Assembly: GCA_002320935.1 (NCBI GenBank)
Contig: DCLG01000091.1
Span: forward strand, 33,210 to 40,094
Length of the DNA: 6,885 nucleotides
Direction: 5' to 3'
Source: Pedobacter sp. UBA1654
GTDB lineage: Bacteria > Bacteroidota > Bacteroidia > Sphingobacteriales > Sphingobacteriaceae
Made by a program: the position numbers and the translations under genes. How positions within the stretch are numbered: position 1 is the first letter of the stretch; each line of letters starts with the position of its first letter. Shown piece by piece: positions 6,477 to 6,885 of the stretch. Under the pieces are notes generated by a model. The model did not search any database. It was not told the origin of the DNA and saw nothing but the letters and a program-made list of their open reading frames with translations.

Positions 6477-6485
6477 TGCTTCTTT
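6461..6485. terminator. Candidate bidirectional hairpin terminator between the DEAD-box gene and mazG
   Basis: AAGAAGCAC (6462-6470) and GTGCTTCTT (6476-6484) form a perfect 9-bp stem around the 5-nt loop AGTTA, and G6461 with T6485 can add a G-U pair in the plus-strand transcript. The loop and its edge contain both stop codons: TAG of the plus-strand gene at 6474-6476 and TAA of mazG at 6475-6473. The minus-strand transcript continues into a T-rich stretch (TTCTTCATATTCATC); the plus-strand tail (TTTGCTTCATT) is less uniform. This is the strongest hairpin I found in the window; function is inferred from position and shape. Confidence 0.5.
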
Positions 6486-6885
6486 GCTTCATTCCAATAA
6501 ATATCCATTTCTGCAAGTGTCATATCCTGTAAGGCCTTGCCATTTTCTTTTGCTTTTTCTTCCAGATATTGAAAACGCTTGATAAACTTCTTGTTGGTTT
6601 TTTCTAAGGCATTTTCAGGATTGATCTTGATAAACCTTGCATAGTTGATCAGAGAAAACAGCAGATCTCCAAATTCTGCTTCTGCTTTATCTGCATCTAT
6701 TGCCTGATGGTCTTCAACGTTGAATTCTGCTTTAAACTCCTGTAACTCTTCTTCTACTTTCTCCCATACCTGTGTTTTATCTTCCCAGTCGAAGCCAACG
6801 CCACGTGCTTTCTCCTGAATACGGGCCGCTTTAACCAATGCAGGTAAGGAAGCTGGTACGCCGCCCAGAACAGATTTATTTCCCT
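6473..6885 (-). CDS. mazG: MazG nucleoside triphosphate pyrophosphohydrolase, C-terminal half; 5' end outside window
   Basis: MazG hydrolyses (d)NTPs to the monophosphate and pyrophosphate in the cytoplasm, clearing non-canonical nucleotides; in E. coli it also affects the stringent response. The visible 136 residues begin GNKSVLGGVPASLPALVKA, read in frame to the window edge, so the TTG at 6838 is internal and the start lies beyond base 6885. This is the catalytic C-terminal MazG domain. QEKARGVGFDW is conserved, followed by the metal-binding signature EELQE (codons at about 6751-6737), 20 residues, then EFGD (about 6676-6665), fitting EExxE-(12-28)-ExxD. The closing segment TNKKFIKRFQYLEEKAKENG and DMTLAEMDIYWNEAKK is also typical. 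The gene converges on the DEAD-box gene with a 4-bp overlap (TTAG) inside a hairpin. Confidence 0.96.
   Translation of the reverse strand, partial: GNKSVLGGVPASLPALVKAARIQEKARGVGFDWEDKTQVWEKVEEELQEFKAEFNVEDHQAIDADKAEAEFGDLLFSLINYARFIKINPENALEKTNKKFIKRFQYLEEKAKENGKALQDMTLAEMDIYWNEAKKH

Noticed and set aside
6473..6838. TTG at 6838 as the start of a single-domain MazG-like protein
   Set aside because: The 15 codons before it continue the conserved MazG sequence (GVPASLPAL), showing a cut-off full-length gene.
1..6885. Defence island, mobile element or new multi-gene system
   Set aside because: I saw no transposase, integrase, toxin-antitoxin pair, long terminal repeats, CRISPR-like repeats or tRNA. 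The genes are mostly housekeeping or envelope types, with no sharp compositional break visible by eye.

Overview
The window looks like ordinary chromosomal DNA from a member of the Bacteroidota, most likely Sphingobacteriaceae (Pedobacter-like). This rests on the protein families and their sequence style: a NamZ/DUF1343 muramidase, a LolC/E-type permease, a Bacteroidota-style GT39 transferase and a MazG. It also rests on weak or absent Shine-Dalgarno sites, A-rich leaders, GTG and TTG starts, and a perfect match to the Bacteroidota -7 promoter element (TAnnTTTG) at 5138-5145. The genus is inferred, not proven.

Layout, left to right. The 3' part of a type IB DNA topoisomerase gene (+, 2-718, start outside the window) runs into a small disordered-protein ORF on the other strand (-, 696-911). 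That ORF lies 9 nt downstream of a NamZ-like exo-beta-N-acetylmuramidase gene (-, 921-2189) and is probably cotranscribed with it. A 76-nt divergent spacer holding an 8-bp inverted repeat separates this pair from a LolC/E-type ABC permease gene with a TTG start (+, 2266-3498). The permease gene overlaps the 3' end of a membrane GT39-family glycosyltransferase gene (-, 3475-5031). A second divergent spacer (137 nt, 5032-5168) carries the likely promoter of a degenerate DEAD-box protein gene (+, 5169-6476). That gene overlaps by 4 bp the 3' part of mazG (-, 6473 to the window end). No spacer exceeds 137 nt.

The genes do not form one pathway. Three act at the envelope: NamZ in peptidoglycan turnover, the permease in lipoprotein release or a related mechanotransmission task, and the GT39 protein in lipid-linked sugar transfer. 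Three act on nucleic acids or nucleotides: topoisomerase IB relaxes DNA, the DEAD-box relative probably binds RNA, and MazG hydrolyses nucleoside triphosphates.

I found no mobile element, CRISPR array, tRNA, rRNA or evident defence system, and no strong case for a wholly new system. The two points most worth a second look are the DEAD-box protein, which keeps the Walker A lysine but has lost or changed motifs II, III, V and VI, and the compact convergent gene ends. All three tail-to-tail pairs overlap, and two of the overlaps lie in or beside inverted repeats that contain stop codons of both strands and could act as bidirectional terminators.
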